This document shows, one piece after another, positions 10,673 to 22,131 of a DNA stretch of 28,439 nt. The stretch comes from Daldinia sp. FL1419. Taxonomy: Eukaryota > Ascomycota > Sordariomycetes > Xylariales > Hypoxylaceae. The position numbers were made by a program, and so were the translations under genes. The stretch spans positions 1 through 28,439 of the forward strand of contig MU623571.1 in assembly GCA_025201765.1 (NCBI GenBank), given 5' to 3'. The notes below the pieces were generated by a model. That model was not told the origin of the DNA. It did not search any database and saw only the letters and a list, made by a program, of their open reading frames with translations. Each line of letters begins with the position of its first letter. The first letter of the stretch is position 1.

Positions 10673-11176
10673 TTTACGTTGGAATTGTCAGGATTTCGGA
10701 ATCATGCTAACGTGCATCATAGCTCCGCCGCGGCTAAGGTTTTAAAGGGACAGGGAAGAAAACAGCTGGAAATGGATTATGTTGATCTGTACATAGAACC
10801 TCTATTATACGGGAAATTTAGACGAATGCAAGAAAATGAGACAATGCTCAATTCATAACTTCGGAACATTTCCCTGTTGATACCTATGTATAACGATGAG
10901 AACTCAAACACCAAATGCAATTCAGATGATGAACTGGCGCCCCAAGAATTTACTGGAAGTCTAGAGTCACGAAATTTTTATTTAAAAAAAAAATTGGCAA
11001 TTACGAAAGCCAAGATATTATTGCTCAAAGAATATTCTCATTCATGTCCATTACTCGATGGATTATGCCTGTAGTGTACAGCCCTAACGCGTGAAAGCAA
11101 ACCATGCCCTGCCGTGACCCCGTGGTTCATGAAACGTCCCAAACGACCAATCAGAAAACAGAAAACAATGTGCCAA
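10673..11176. other. Convergent intergenic region between NDUFB9-like gene and H2A
   Basis: It holds the 3' ends of two convergent genes. A 65-residue frame (10877-11074) opens only with TTG, has no recognisable motif and continues upstream across an in-frame stop, so I treat it as non-coding. No RNA gene was seen. Confidence 0.45.
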
Positions 11177-11714
11177 TTACAATTCTTGGCTTTGACTGGC
11201 GTTCTTGCCAGGTTTGCCAGTCTTCTTGGGGAGTAGGTCTGAAAAGGAGATTAGCGAATGTGGGAGGCATAAAAAAAGAACAAACATACTCTGGTGAATA
11301 TTGGGTAGAACACCACCCTGGGCGATGGTGACGTGTCCAAGAAGCTTGTTCAACTCCTCATCGTTTCGGATGGCAAGTTGTAAATGCCGGGGAATAATAC
11401 GGGTCTTCTTGTTATCACGGGCAGCATTGCCAGCCAACTCGAGGATTTCGGCAGCAAGGTACTCTAGGACAGCAGCGAGGTAGACAGGAGCACCGGCACC
11501 AACACGCTGAGCGTAGTTACCCTTGCGGAGAAGACGGTGAACACGACCGACGGGGAAAGCCAAACCGGCCTTGGAAGATCGTCTACATAAATGTTAGATT
11601 GCGATATATAAACGCGTTTATCGGATATTCCGAAATAGACGCGTCAGTGAGAACATACGATTGAGCGTTCTTGGAACCGCTGGCCTTGCCGCCGGACTTG
11701 CCGCCTCCAGTCAT
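11177..11714 (-). CDS. HTA1: Histone H2A (canonical)
   Basis: A core nucleosome histone that pairs with H2B. Exons on the minus strand: 11714-11659, 11582-11290 and 11238-11177, giving 136 residues, the usual fungal length. Introns are 76 nt and 51 nt. The protein starts MTGGGKSGGKASGSKNAQS, has the histone fold (AGLAFPVGRVHRLLRKGNYA, GAPVYLAAVLEYLAAEILEL, NDEELNKLLG), the LPNIHQNLLPKK docking segment formed across intron 2, and ends in SQEL. The SQ serine near the C-terminus is the known DNA-damage phosphorylation site of fungal H2A. The tail and docking segment match canonical H2A rather than H2A.Z. Intron 2 is a multiple of three and has no stop, so the reading frame appears uninterrupted without splicing. 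The gene is divergent from H2B. Confidence 0.96.
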
Positions 11715-13707
11715 TTTGGGAGATTAAAAAAGGGTTGGAAGAATTGGTAAATGTCGCGATGACAGATGCTTTCAAAAGCTTGCGAAAAGGCGAGGATGGA
11801 TGATTTATTGTGGTAGTTGAAGTCGAATAATGAAGAGATGGGGAATGAGAGAAAGAAATTGAGTGGTGGTGGGGGGAGAGCTGCTTAAGTATTGTTGGTC
11901 GCGTACTGGAAATCAGAAATCACTGATCACCAAAAAACTGAGTGGATTGTGCGCCTAGTCCGCATTGGGCTGAATTTTGGGGGGAGCTGCGGGTTCGGCA
12001 GAAAAATAATGCAAGGAAGCAGCGCTGGAATACCACTGGACCCGCTAATCCTGTTCAAGGCCATCAAATAATAAATCAATTTATCTATTTTATTTACTTA
12101 TAATGGCACGCGCAACCAGGTACTTTTCCTTTATATTTCGTGTATTAAATCAGTTAATAATAACCCTTTATCCAATTACATTTTGCGTTATGAAATGATG
12201 TTATTGATATGCGATCTTGCCACCTCGGAACCTCTTTCCAATGTAAAAATGCCAGCCTACCCCTAGGAATGTCCTATTCATTTCATCAGGTTTTTTTTTT
12301 CTCACAATCCCTTACAAATCAAAATTCATATGGAAATTATTATTGGACATAGCACAAATTAATCTATGTTGACCATATTCCTCATTCTTAAGTCATGTTC
12401 CTTATACTGTAGTTATTTCGATAGTGCGGGCAGCTGTCATCTAGCTTATCTCTCTTGCGCTGCTCTTTTGGCTCCAAGTCTTATTTTATCCATTAGGTTT
12501 ATTTTCCGAAATAATTATTATATGCTTTTGGCTGGACAGATTTTAAATTTTGATCCCTTTTCTATGGGATAGGACATGTATGCTAGGAACAAGAGGTCTC
12601 TGAACCCTTTCCCCAATCATTTCGGGCTGAAATTTTATCTTTGTATATTCAATGGGATATTAATAATATATTTAAGTACATTTATGTGAACATAGGTATA
12701 ATGTGCATGGTTCTCTTGATTCCACCTTAAAATAGCCCGGATCCGATAGGGTACGGTATCTACGGAGGATCGGATCGTCTATTTAGTGACCAAGTTAGCC
12801 GGACTGGAACGGGTTCGGCTGTAAAATTACATGAATTTTCGGTAGGACATGCTCACGATATCGGGCACTGTTTCCTTCGGGAGCTACGGATCTATGGAGA
12901 CATCTCGACCTGACCGGATAGTGTGCATGTGACCGATCCCAGGGCATTCATCGCCGCGAATCGCCACAGATCAGATAGGATGTAGTCGCTCCCATGGCGC
13001 CATGCGGTACGGAATGGTGGGGACGGGGGAAAAGGTTGCGATAGATCGATCATAATACATAGATAAAGGGTACTTGCGTCTTGTAACTAAGCAGAAGATA
13101 AAAAGGAAATCCAAAATTCGCAGATATCTAAATTATCTGATTGGTGGAAGCTCCTATCGATTCTTTTCCTTTCCCCTTTCGTCACTTGTTTGGGGAATCG
13201 GCTTATCCGTAGTTATCGGATTAAAAAGTACAAACTACAAAAGCGGGTAAGCTGGGGGGTTTCCCAGCAGATTGCACTGTTATTAAAATGGCCTGTGCAC
13301 AGAACGCGTAAGGGCTTCTATCGCGTTTACTGGCGTTCTTCTATTGGAAAGTGGGGCATATACCTGTAATCGTAGACACCGCTTTCCCCCAGGGGAGTAC
13401 TTTTTAGCGCGTACCCTTTTTTTTAATGAGCTGGTTTTTTTTTACGTGCAACCGCGTTGCACAAGGCAAGATCAATCAGTCGAACCTTACGAGGACCAAA
13501 TCAGTAATCACGCTAGCGCCCGGGGCCAATACAAAAGGACCTCCCACCCACCACCTTTTCCCCGTCCAACATCTTTTGACTTCTTCTCCATCTCCCATCT
13601 CTAACTTCTATCAGCACAACAAGTATTTGGATTTTTCCAATTTCTGCATCGCATTCAGCATATCCATTTACCCATATCAAATTCGATTTTTCATCTAATC
13701 CTCCAAC
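11715..13707. promoter_or_regulatory. Divergent H2A/H2B promoter region (~2 kb)
   Basis: Shared upstream region of the two histone genes. Pyrimidine-rich tracts lie on the coding strand close to each start (complement of about 11821-11885 for H2A; 13546-13620 for H2B), typical of highly expressed fungal genes. A CCAAT box occurs at about 13535 on the plus strand. A more G/C-rich block at about 12730-13030 contains short inverted and repeated GGATC/CGGATC words but no reading frame. Several short frames here (12366-12572, 13344-13698) lack any protein-like composition. I could not identify a defined cell-cycle histone element. Confidence 0.55.
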
Positions 13708-14259
13708 ATGCCTCCCAAAGCCGCTGACAAGAAGCCCGCCTCCAAGGCTCCCGCTACTGCTCAGAAGGCACCCGAGAAGAAGGATGCCGGCAAGAAGACC
13801 GCTGCTACTGGAGAGAAGAAGAAGCGCACCAAGGCGCGTAAGGAGACTTACTCTTCTTACATCTACAAGGGTATGCCACTTATAGTGGGCGCGACTTTGT
13901 ATATCAAATTGATATCCAACGCGTCATTGATTCTGACTCATTGCTAATTTGATAATTAGTCCTCAAGCAGGTCCACCCCGATACCGGTATCTCTAACCGT
14001 GCAATGTCCATTCTAAACTCTTTTGTCAACGGTATGTTACGCGCCTATTACTTAATATATCAGTCACTAATAAGTCGCAGATATTTTTGAGCGAGTTGCT
14101 ACGGAAGCCTCCAAGCTCGCTGCCTATAACAAGAAGTCTACCATCTCTTCCCGAGAAATTCAGACCTCGGTCCGCCTAATCCTCCCCGGTGAGCTTGCGA
14201 AGCATGCCGTCTCGGAAGGTACCAAGGCGGTCACCAAGTACTCGTCATCGACAAAATAA
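13708..14259 (+). CDS. HTB1: Histone H2B (canonical)
   Basis: A core nucleosome histone. Exons: 13708-13870, 13960-14031 and 14081-14259, giving 137 residues. Introns are 89 nt and 49 nt; the second has a CACTAAT branch site. The N-terminal tail is lysine/alanine-rich ([20 protein letters not shown]) and ends in [18 protein letters not shown]. The histone fold follows ([60 protein letters not shown]), and the C-terminus is [14 protein letters not shown]. Lys131 in AVTKYSSS aligns with the lysine ubiquitinated by the Bre1/Rad6 pathway in fungi. Length and sequence are those of a functional gene. A short A/C-rich context precedes the ATG. Confidence 0.97.
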
Positions 14260-15084
14260 GTGCTTGGTTTTTGCGTCTGGTTTCTCTTTTGGGCATGGGA
14301 CTTTTTGCTTTGGCATCATGACGAGACTCAGCCAAGGCTTGATTTTTTAACAGTCTCCACATACGGGAGTCTCATAATGCGTTACGGATGGTTTGCTTTT
14401 TATTAAGGGGGCAATGTCTTCGCACAACACGGTCTGGGGTTTGCGGTTGTACAATACTCTTTCCCGATAGGGTTTCGGAATGAATCTGCATATGAACAAA
14501 CATCCTGGGATCGTCTTTTTCATCGTGAAATAATGCTAATACGAAAAGTCTTATGTCATTTGTCGGATTTGCTTTTGCGATAAACCAAATTTGAAGAGGT
14601 ACTTAGCTGAATGAAGTGTCGGGCAGTTTCATTCGAACCTGAGCCGATGCTCGGGGTGCATGTGTGTGACTGGTTTTGATTTCTACCGCACTGTCGATTT
14701 TGTTTATTGTTCTGTAAGTCGGTATAAGTTGTCCCTTGGATGAATATAAGCAGAACACGTCTCTTAAATAATTAGCTCTGCTGAATTGGCGTAAACGTGG
14801 TTTCACTATGTAAGGTTTGAGGGGAGGGGGGGCGTTGTCGTGGTTCGATCCTATTTGTCCAGTTTACAATTGAGGAGAGATGTGCCTTTTCTCTTCATTG
14901 GCAGTAGTTTTTGATTTGTGGTAGTCGATGGGGCAGGACAGGATGAAAACTCCAGGTTTTATATTGAGTCTGAGTCGCTACTTGGCCAGCGTATAACCGC
15001 CACAGCATGTATAAGAATATTATACCAACCTAAACCATAACCCCCGTAGTATTCTAGTCATACATTCACGATACGACGTACCTC
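14260..15084. other. Convergent intergenic region H2B/SQS1
   Basis: It carries the 3' untranslated regions of both genes. No frame longer than about 65 residues and no homology-like motif was seen; the minus-strand frame at 14603-14806 is not protein-like. A G-rich run (GGGGAGGGGGGGCG, about 14820-14833) is the only compositional feature. Confidence 0.5.
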
Positions 15085-17190
15085 CTAGGCATCACCAAGT
15101 CCAGCTTTGGTTTTCTTCACCACATGTGTGATCGGTACCATAATACCCTTGTTCTCCTCACTTCCTAGGGCCATACCCTTAGACCATCCCATCTTCTCGA
15201 GCATCGTCCTTCCCTTGTTCTCTACGCCAATTTCAGCGGCGTTATGCCCGACGATATCACCTTCACGGTATGTTAGGGAACTCTTGAAGCGCGACTTGCT
15301 ATTCCGAGCTTCCGCTCGCTTGAGGGTTCTAATTTCATCGACTAATTGGGCGTTGGCGTCGACGCGGGGGAACCAAGTTTTCTTGACGCGGCCTAATGTT
15401 CTGTCAAAGCTTGCTTGGTCGAATGGGAGCGTGCCCTTGCAGCGATAAAGGACAGGGTATCTATCTTTGCCCTTTCCAGCGGATTGCGATTTGATCCTGA
15501 ACTTGTTCGCAAGGGCGTGGATTATTTTACGGGCGTCTTTATCGAACGGTGGCAGAATAAGTCTAAATCATGTCAGCATTTTTTACGCGTAGATGAGACA
15601 TAGTGAAGTACTGTTCTTTAGAACCAAGAAGAAAAACCTCTAGTTCATTCGCAAGGTCGTCTAATGACATGCCCCCAAGATACTTGATTCGAAGATCGTT
15701 TGGGTTGGCATTCTTCCCGAGTAGGCCCTGCAATCGGAGTTCTTCGCGAGCTCGCTTCTTATCCGCCTTTTTGAGGCGATCCCGCTGATGAGTTAATTTC
15801 ATGGACTCTTCCAACTCGGAATCAGATATATTAAATGCAGGCAACCCTTTCTGGACATTGTTCAGGCTAGGCCGATGCCAGTCCATGAGATCGAGTTCAT
15901 CAAATGCCTCTGCCATTTGCGTGGCACTGGGATATTGCCCCTTCTTCTGGATGAGTTTTGCCTTTTTTAAATCGCATTTCCTCTTTCGTTGAGGAGCGGG
16001 GTGCGATCTCATCCATTCACCGGATGTTTCCTCGTTAACGAGTACTACATCGTCACCACCCATCCCTAGCTCCTCTTGTTTGGCGAGCATTCGAGCTATA
16101 CGCTCGTCTTCGGCCTCGAGGTGGCGTTTGTGGGATTCCTCGTCAGATTCCTCTTCCACATCTTCCGAGCTTTTGTCCGTGCTGTCATCACTAGAGACTT
16201 CGACGGGAACAGCGTCGCTATCAGTACCACCGAGGTCTCTTAGTACACTAAAATCATACGATCCAACACCTATGTGTTGGGCTTCACCCTCCTCATCCTC
16301 CTCCCAATCTCGGATATTAGCCATATAATCGGCGATAATAGCAGCTTCCTCATCAGATGCGGTACTTCGATATTCTTTGTGCCGCTTACCACGCTTATTG
16401 GCCTTAGCGCCCATGGAAATATAGTCGTCCTCCTTCTCGACGGATACCGACTTTGTCGGGTCTGGGCGACTCTTCTCTTCTACCACCTGTCGGGGTTCGA
16501 GGCCTAATTCATGTAGTTTCAAAGAGTCCACGTCGGCCCCCTCTTCTTTCGTTTCGGGAGAGGCGGACTCTTTGCGAGTACGATCTCTCCCCTTAAACAA
16601 TATGACCTCCTCACTGGAATCGCCATCATCTGAGTCAGAAAGCAACACTGGGCGCTTAGCAGGTCCTACATCTTGGTTCGAAGCAGCATGTGTCTGTAAT
16701 ATGGGAGATGATGATGCACGACGGGGCGGCCCTGCATCTGACGGAGAAGCAATACAATCTTCGACTAGACGAGTATCTAGGAAAGGAGCAGCAGCAGCGG
16801 AGGGTTTATCTGTGATATCTGCTTTTACTTGATTTTCATTGGAAGTAAGTTGCACATCGAGTTCCTTCAGCGGGTTCATGAAACCAGCACTAATAAAGGT
16901 AACAGGTTTATATCTCAATTTAGCGTCATTCCCACGGGCCCCGCGGCGATTGGATGCCGTGTTCCTAGCCTCATCGGCAAGCGTATAGCCTACGACACGA
17001 TTAGATATACAAGTTCCAATGGTTCATCTATACTAGAGTAAATACCATGGGGTCGCATAAAGCCTTGAGAGGCTGGTAATGAATAATTGCCACTGTAGTC
17101 CCCCTGTGGATTTCCAAACAGGGGTTTTTTACGAATAGGGAATCTCTGGCCCTTGAACTTGGCGTTCCCACCTCTTTTATTTTTCGCCAT
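15085..17190 (-). CDS. SQS1: SQS1-type R3H and G-patch protein
   Basis: In yeast, Sqs1/Pfa1 stimulates the DEAH helicase Prp43 in splicing and pre-ribosome maturation. Exons on the minus strand: 17190-17046, 16989-15612 and 15562-15085, giving 666 residues with introns of 56 and 49 nt. The start MAKNKRGGNAKFKGQRFPIR is chosen over an in-frame ATG 12 nt upstream because the basic N-terminus is family-like. A conserved N-terminal patch (YTLADEARNTASNRRG, then RYKPVTFISAG) spans intron 1. The middle is Ser/Glu/Asp-rich, with an IADYMANIRD motif near residues 267-276. An R3H domain occupies about 508-548 (LPPFDKDARKIIHALANKF), and a G-patch about 619-664 (KMGWSKGMALG...GIMVPI...KAGLG). Intron 2 sits exactly at the R3H start. 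It is divergent from ATG4 and convergent with H2B. Prp43 stimulation is known from yeast and inferred here. Confidence 0.92.
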
Positions 17191-18501
17191 AGTAAATTTC
17201 AATTAGATAGACGATCGTATTCTTCCTATGGGACGTAGTAAGAGAGCGGGCAGATTGGGTGAGATGAATCAACGGTAGTGTTAAGTTAAGCTGGGAATAA
17301 GAGAAAACGGGTAACTCTCTGATGACGATAATGTGGACCAAAGCATATCTGAAACTTGGCAAATGACTCTCTGTACTCAAACACAGAATGAAAACCTCTG
17401 GATAGCTTTTGATGGAAGAGGCAGCAGTGTATAAAACAAAGGAATCTTAAAGGCAGATGAAAAAGACATAGGTAAGATTTCTTATTTAATTCATCGGATT
17501 GGAGACTTCTTAGTCATAGCTGGCTATAGGGTAGGTGCAAGTGCCTAATGTTCCCTAAAATAGCCTGGTACTACATACGTAATATCCCCTTAACTGGCAA
17601 TAAACTATATCCCCCGTAAAATTCCAAGGGATATAAAATAACTTCTTATATATAATAGTTATAATAAATTTATTCTTTTTAATCTTTATAATTTACAAAT
17701 TTATGTATAATATATATCTTTCATAATTTTGAAAAGATATAATTTATTACTAATTAAAGGGATATTTATTATTATTCTTTTATAGGTAACTGTAAGGTAC
17801 ATCTTAGATAACGGGTTTATCGATAAAGAAAGTCCCCATGCACTCCGTCACAAGGCATCCACCACTGCTACACAGTTCATTTAGTCACTATGTCCCATCA
17901 GCCCCTCGCCCCGCTTAATCCGTTTGTACACTAAGTACAACCATCGCTGCAAGAAGACCATTAGCGGCACTAGATACACTTAATACAGTACATACAAGAT
18001 TACTGGCTTTGGCGAGCGCAAACAACTTTACCATTTCTACCATTTCTACCATTTCCAAGCTTGAAGCGGCCAGTCTCAACTTTCTTATTTTAAAAACGCG
18101 ACTCTCTTGATTATTCTTCTTCCCCCCGCGTCTCCGTACGATCGTGTCTCCGGCTTCTTTCCCTTGGGTGAATGGTGGCGCCTTTACGTTCTTCGTTTTA
18201 CGCTGGAACATCCGAAAGCGTTGTGCTGATTTAAGCCATCATTCATCACAAGCCGTTATTCCCCGTCGGCCGACCTCGTCCATACCTCTTGTTACCTTTT
18301 CCATCTACACGGCTAGCCCAATTATATTATAGTAGCACCCCAACAACTTCTAGCATCAAATAATCCTCCGTATTGTTTTATTTCACGTTTTTCTGTTGTG
18401 GCGCTTGTTCATCCCATTTTTTTTGCTGGGAAGGGTTGAAATTATCCGTATTCAGGCGTCTTGCCGTATCATTGGAGTCATCGAGACCACCATTTCTCAA
18501 T
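17191..18501. promoter_or_regulatory. Divergent SQS1/ATG4 upstream region with an A/T-rich insert
   Basis: A 1.3 kb intergenic region. About 17600-17790 is a sharply A/T-rich block unlike the rest of the island, bounded by AAGGGATAT words near 17627 and 17756; it may be a small mutated insertion. Three direct ACCATTTCT units lie near 18030-18055. A 98-residue minus-strand frame (17915-18211) includes those units as EMV repeats, has no recognisable domain and overlaps the likely ATG4 promoter, so I do not call it. The 43 residues that extend the ATG4 frame upstream (from 18373) are Phe/Cys-rich and look untranslated. Confidence 0.45.
18029..18055 (+). repeat. Short direct repeat, three ~9-bp units
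   Basis: TACCATTTC repeats three times in tandem in the ATG4 upstream region. It is short and its role is unknown. Confidence 0.7.
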
Positions 18502-20038
18502 ATGGGATCAACCGCGGATTTTGGTAGACGCATCGTGCAATACTTTTGGGATCCCGAACCGACGAATGATATTATCCGAGACCAACCGGTATGGTGTCTC
18601 GGATCCTCTTACAAGCTGAACACCAGCAACAATAACAACGGGACCAGCAGCAGTAATAACACTGGTAATAATGGTTCCAATCCCAAACGGGAAACGCCTT
18701 CTACGTCCGAGTCCCCAGACAAAGATGCCATCCAAGCTCCCACCAGACTCCCCGAAACGCCCCCCGACTCTACTTCGAGCAGCCTCGATTCCTCTCTCGC
18801 TTACGACGAAGCGCCCGTAGATGGGGGATGGCCTCCCGCATTTCTAGACGATTTTGAATCTAGAATATGGATGACCTATCGATCCGAGTTTGATCCTATA
18901 GCCAAGTCACAAGATCCCAAGGCTTTCTCGGCCTTGTCCTTCTCCATGCGCCTCAAGAGTCAGTTGAGCGACCAGAACGGCTTCGCTTCGGATAGTGGTT
19001 GGGGGTGTATGATCCGATCCGGCCAGAGCTTGTTGGCAAACGCCATGTTAGTACACCGTCTCGGTCGAGGTATGTCTACATACTATATAATGAGTTTGTC
19101 TTATGCATCGTTGCTAAGTGATACAGGATGGCGGCGGAGTACACCGAGTATAGAAGAGAACAAAATCCTGTCGTTATTTGCGGATGATCCCCGAGCGCCC
19201 TACTCCATACATAACTTTGTACGCCATGGCGCTTCCGCATGTGGGAAATATCCTGGTGAATGGTTCGGCCCCTCGGCGACCGCAAGGTGCATCCAGTGAG
19301 TAGTTGACATAAATTCCGGTAGAATGTAGAATGAATGTAACGGTAGCTAATCACGGAATCCAGGGCCTTGACGAACACGACGGAGCAGACGTTACGCGTC
19401 TATTCTACAGGGGATGGACCCGATGTCTACGAAGACAATTTCATGAAGTTTGCCAAACCAGACGGTACAACGTTTCACCCCACAGTCATATTAGTCGGCA
19501 CGCGTTTGGGTATCGACAAGATTACACCAGTGTATTGGGAGGCTCTTACGGCGTCCTTGCAGATGCCGCAGTCCATTGGTATTGCTGGGTACGTTCCCCA
19601 TTATTTTATTGCCTAGCTCCCCTCTAACTCCCAAGCTTTCATCTAATTGGGATTAGCGGACGCCCGTCGTCATCGCATTATTTCGTTGGGGTCCAGGGTC
19701 TCCATTTCTTTTACCTAGATCCCCATTTCACACGGCCGGCCTTGCCCTACCACAAAGACCCTGAAGAGTATACGCAGGAGGAAATTGATACATGCCACAC
19801 GAGAAAGCTACGACGACTGCATATCAAGGAGATGGACCCTAGTATGCTCATCGGCTTTCTCATCCGTAATGAGGAGGACTGGAGGGATTGGCGAAGAAGC
19901 GTGAAACATGTTCAAGGTAAAACCATCATTCATGTATCAGATCACGATCCGATTGCCCAGATGGAGGAGGTAGGGAGTGCCATAGACGACGTTCAAACAT
20001 TGAGCGACGACGACGACACAGCGCTAGAGGAAGACTAA
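18502..20038 (+). CDS. ATG4: ATG4 cysteine protease (peptidase family C54)
   Basis: Atg4 cleaves the C-terminus of Atg8 to expose its glycine for lipidation and later releases it from membranes; it acts in the cytosol during autophagy. Exons: 18502-19069, 19127-19295, 19364-19588 and 19657-20038, giving 447 residues, typical for the family. Introns are 57, 68 and 68 nt. The start MGSTADFGRRIVQYFWDPEP matches the family N-terminus. An Asn/Ser/Thr-rich linker lies at about 39-60. The catalytic Cys is in SDSGWGCMIRSGQSLLANA (Cys169), and the Asp and His are in FYLDPH (Asp342, His344). Other conserved blocks are FADDPRAPYSIHNFV, KYPGEWFGPSATARCIQ and GGRPSSSHYF, each restored by splicing where interrupted. 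The C-terminus is acidic (SDDDDTALEED). Intron 1 is stop-free and a multiple of three. It is convergent with JJJ1. Confidence 0.96.
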
Positions 20039-20388
20039 ACGAATGCCAAGCGCAATATGTTATTATGGTTAGCCAGGAGGATACCACCAGGTAATCGGTA
20101 GGCGTTCAGGGCGTGAAGTATGTATGGAGTATGAATCATCATAGGCGATGCGCATATCTTAAGGATCCACAGTGGTGATTTTTGGTAAGCCGCCGCGGCT
20201 AGCTGCTTAAGCAGTAGCCTTTTATTTTGGCAGATACTAATGGAAACGGGAATGAAGTTCAGTAACACCTCTATTAAAGGGTCATAGGATACGTAGGATT
20301 CGGGATGGGGAAACACGTAGCCACGTGATTAGCTATGCGTTTGGTCTGATGAATGGATAACCTTCTAGGACGCCTTCGTAGTATATAT
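20039..20388. other. Convergent intergenic region ATG4/JJJ1
   Basis: 350 bp holding both 3' ends. A minus-strand frame across 20035-20316 has no domain features. No other gene signal was found. Confidence 0.5.
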
Positions 20389-22131
20389 CTATCGTCTCTT
20401 TTTCGTAGTCTTGGACGTGGTTATTTTGGGTGCTGCGTGCCCTGTTTGCTTCAAGTGCTTAAAGAGCTTAGTTCGAGATTCGAATGGAGTGTTACAAGCT
20501 GCGCATATCTTCCAAGGTTACCTTGTATCAGCGAACAATGAATATAGTAGGGGAATGTAGGGTGGCAAACGTACAGCATCGTCCTGTGGCTCTAGGGCAG
20601 CTTGACGAGCAGCCTTCTTTTCTCGTTTAGCTTTTGCCTTGCCCACCTTCGTCGTAGGCTCGCTATTTTGGAGCGACATTTCTTCTGTTTCCCTTGTAAT
20701 ATCTTTCATGATATATTCATCGCCTTGTAGGGGGTCTGATTTTCCTGATAGTAGGCGTGCTTCTATCGCATCTCTAGAAGCATACTCATCATCTTCGCTG
20801 TCGTCTTCCGAATATATTGTTATAGCTTTAGATTTTCCGAGCTCTGTCTCAAGCTTAGCTACTTCTACCGGGATAGAGCCATCTTCGATAGTAGATGCAT
20901 TGTTCTCAGGGGTATCGAAATCGTCGTCTAAATCATCATCTCCCACCGAAATTTGCGGGTTGGATGTAGGAGTCTTCAGGCCTAGATGGAAGTTGACATT
21001 CTCCTTTTTCATCTGTCTTTGAAGTTGCTGGACGGCCTTTGCGTGCTTCTTGCTCTTCTCGTGAGCCTCGTACTGCTTCTCGCTCTTGAACGTCTTATTG
21101 CACACCACACATTCGATATGCTCGACCTCGGATTCTTCGTCGGCCTCAGAGAACTCACCTTCATACAATTGATCGTCCCGAGATCGCGCCCATTCCGGAA
21201 CAGCAAACGGATCGTTCATCTTCTCCTGGTTGGCAGCTCTAGATCTGGCAGCTTGTGCTGCTGCGGAGTCCCGCAAGAAATTTTGCCTCTCGGCTTCGGA
21301 TTGCGTATTAGCTACGTAACGAGGATCGCGCTTACGAACAAAGGCGACTAGAGACCGCACCGCATCATTGAACTCGCGCGCGGCGTCCTCCCGAAACTTT
21401 TTGTTCTCCTTTTCCATCAGACGACGTACTCTCCGGTCTGGAGCGTCGGAAAGTCGCCATTTGTCTTTCCAAGCAAAGCTTAGCTTTGTAGAAAAGTTGG
21501 TCCAACTAACATAGAAAGCCTTGGCTACGCTATCGTCGTCCGTGGACTTGCCGAAAGAAGGGTACTCAACAGGTGCCACTCCAGCCCAGTCAACAGCCGC
21601 ATCTTCCGCCCCGGCGATCCTCTCGAACGTATCTCGCAAGACGGTAAAAAAGCTGTTTGGAGAGTCGTCCATGGAAACATTCTTGTTGAAGCGACCAATC
21701 AGAGTAAAAATCTCGTCGGCGGTCGTTATGCGAACATTGTGGAATTCAGGAGTGGCACCGGTTTCGGCCGGGTCATCTCCGCGAAGGATAGCATCTCGAT
21801 GGGAGTCGTACCAAGCACGCTCCTGAGGGTCAGATAATACTTCGTAGGCAGCTTGAACCTCGGCGAATTTTTGTGTAGCGTTCTCGACGTCGCCATAATT
21901 CCTGTCAGGATGTAACTCCAGAGCTTTTCTTCTGTATGCCTTCTTGATTCTACCGAGTATATATAATTAGATGGCGAATTTGTATATTCTATATGCGTAG
22001 TGATAATGGTGGCCTGCTTACTCATCATCCGTAGCTTGACGGTCAAGCCCTAATAGTTCATAGTAGTCTGTTTTCTTGGGAATGGCGGCGGTTTCTGAAG
22101 AGCCTTTCTGGGACGATTGTTGGGCGCCCAT
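20389..22131 (-). CDS. JJJ1: JJJ1-type J-domain protein with two C2H2 zinc fingers
   Basis: Yeast Jjj1 is the cytosolic co-chaperone that, with Rei1 and Ssa Hsp70, releases Arx1 and recycles 60S export factors. Exons on the minus strand: 22131-22022, 21949-20575 and 20508-20389, giving 534 residues with introns of 72 and 66 nt. The J-domain spans about 20-85 (TDYYELLGLDRQATDDEIKK across intron 1), with HPD at residues 50-52. A Trp-rich middle region follows (FYVSWTNF...FAWKDKWRLSDAPDRRVRRL). Finger 1 has Cys317, Cys320, His333 and His339 (ECVVCNKTF...HEKSKKH). Finger 2, in exon 3, has Cys497, Cys500, His513 and His519 (CAACNTPF...HLKQTGH). The tail is basic (TTKKRR). The last acceptor is a weak AAG, but it is the only one that restores finger 2; retention of that intron would end the protein before it. 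Confidence 0.94.

Noticed and set aside
10877..11074. 65-residue plus-strand frame downstream of the complex I gene, at first suspected to be part of an aldo-keto reductase (DYVDLY just upstream)
   Set aside because: It opens only with TTG, an in-frame stop separates it from the DYVDLY stretch, and no other reductase motif or catalytic residue is present.
12730..13030. G/C-rich block in the histone intergenic region as a possible tRNA or hidden gene
   Set aside because: I found no A/B-box pair or cloverleaf, and no spliceable frame with protein-like composition.
16572..16832. Several plus-strand frames across SQS1 and JJJ1 (for example 15107-15448, 16080-16328, 20639-21022)
   Set aside because: They are antisense shadows of the spliced minus-strand genes, which have clear domains.
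17915..18211. 98-residue minus-strand frame upstream of ATG4
   Set aside because: EMV repeats come from a 9-bp direct repeat, there is no recognisable domain, and it lies in the probable ATG4 promoter.
18373..18501. Upstream in-frame extension of ATG4
   Set aside because: The extra 43 residues are Phe/Cys/Ser-rich and unlike the family; MGSTADFGRRIVQY at 18502 matches the expected N-terminus.
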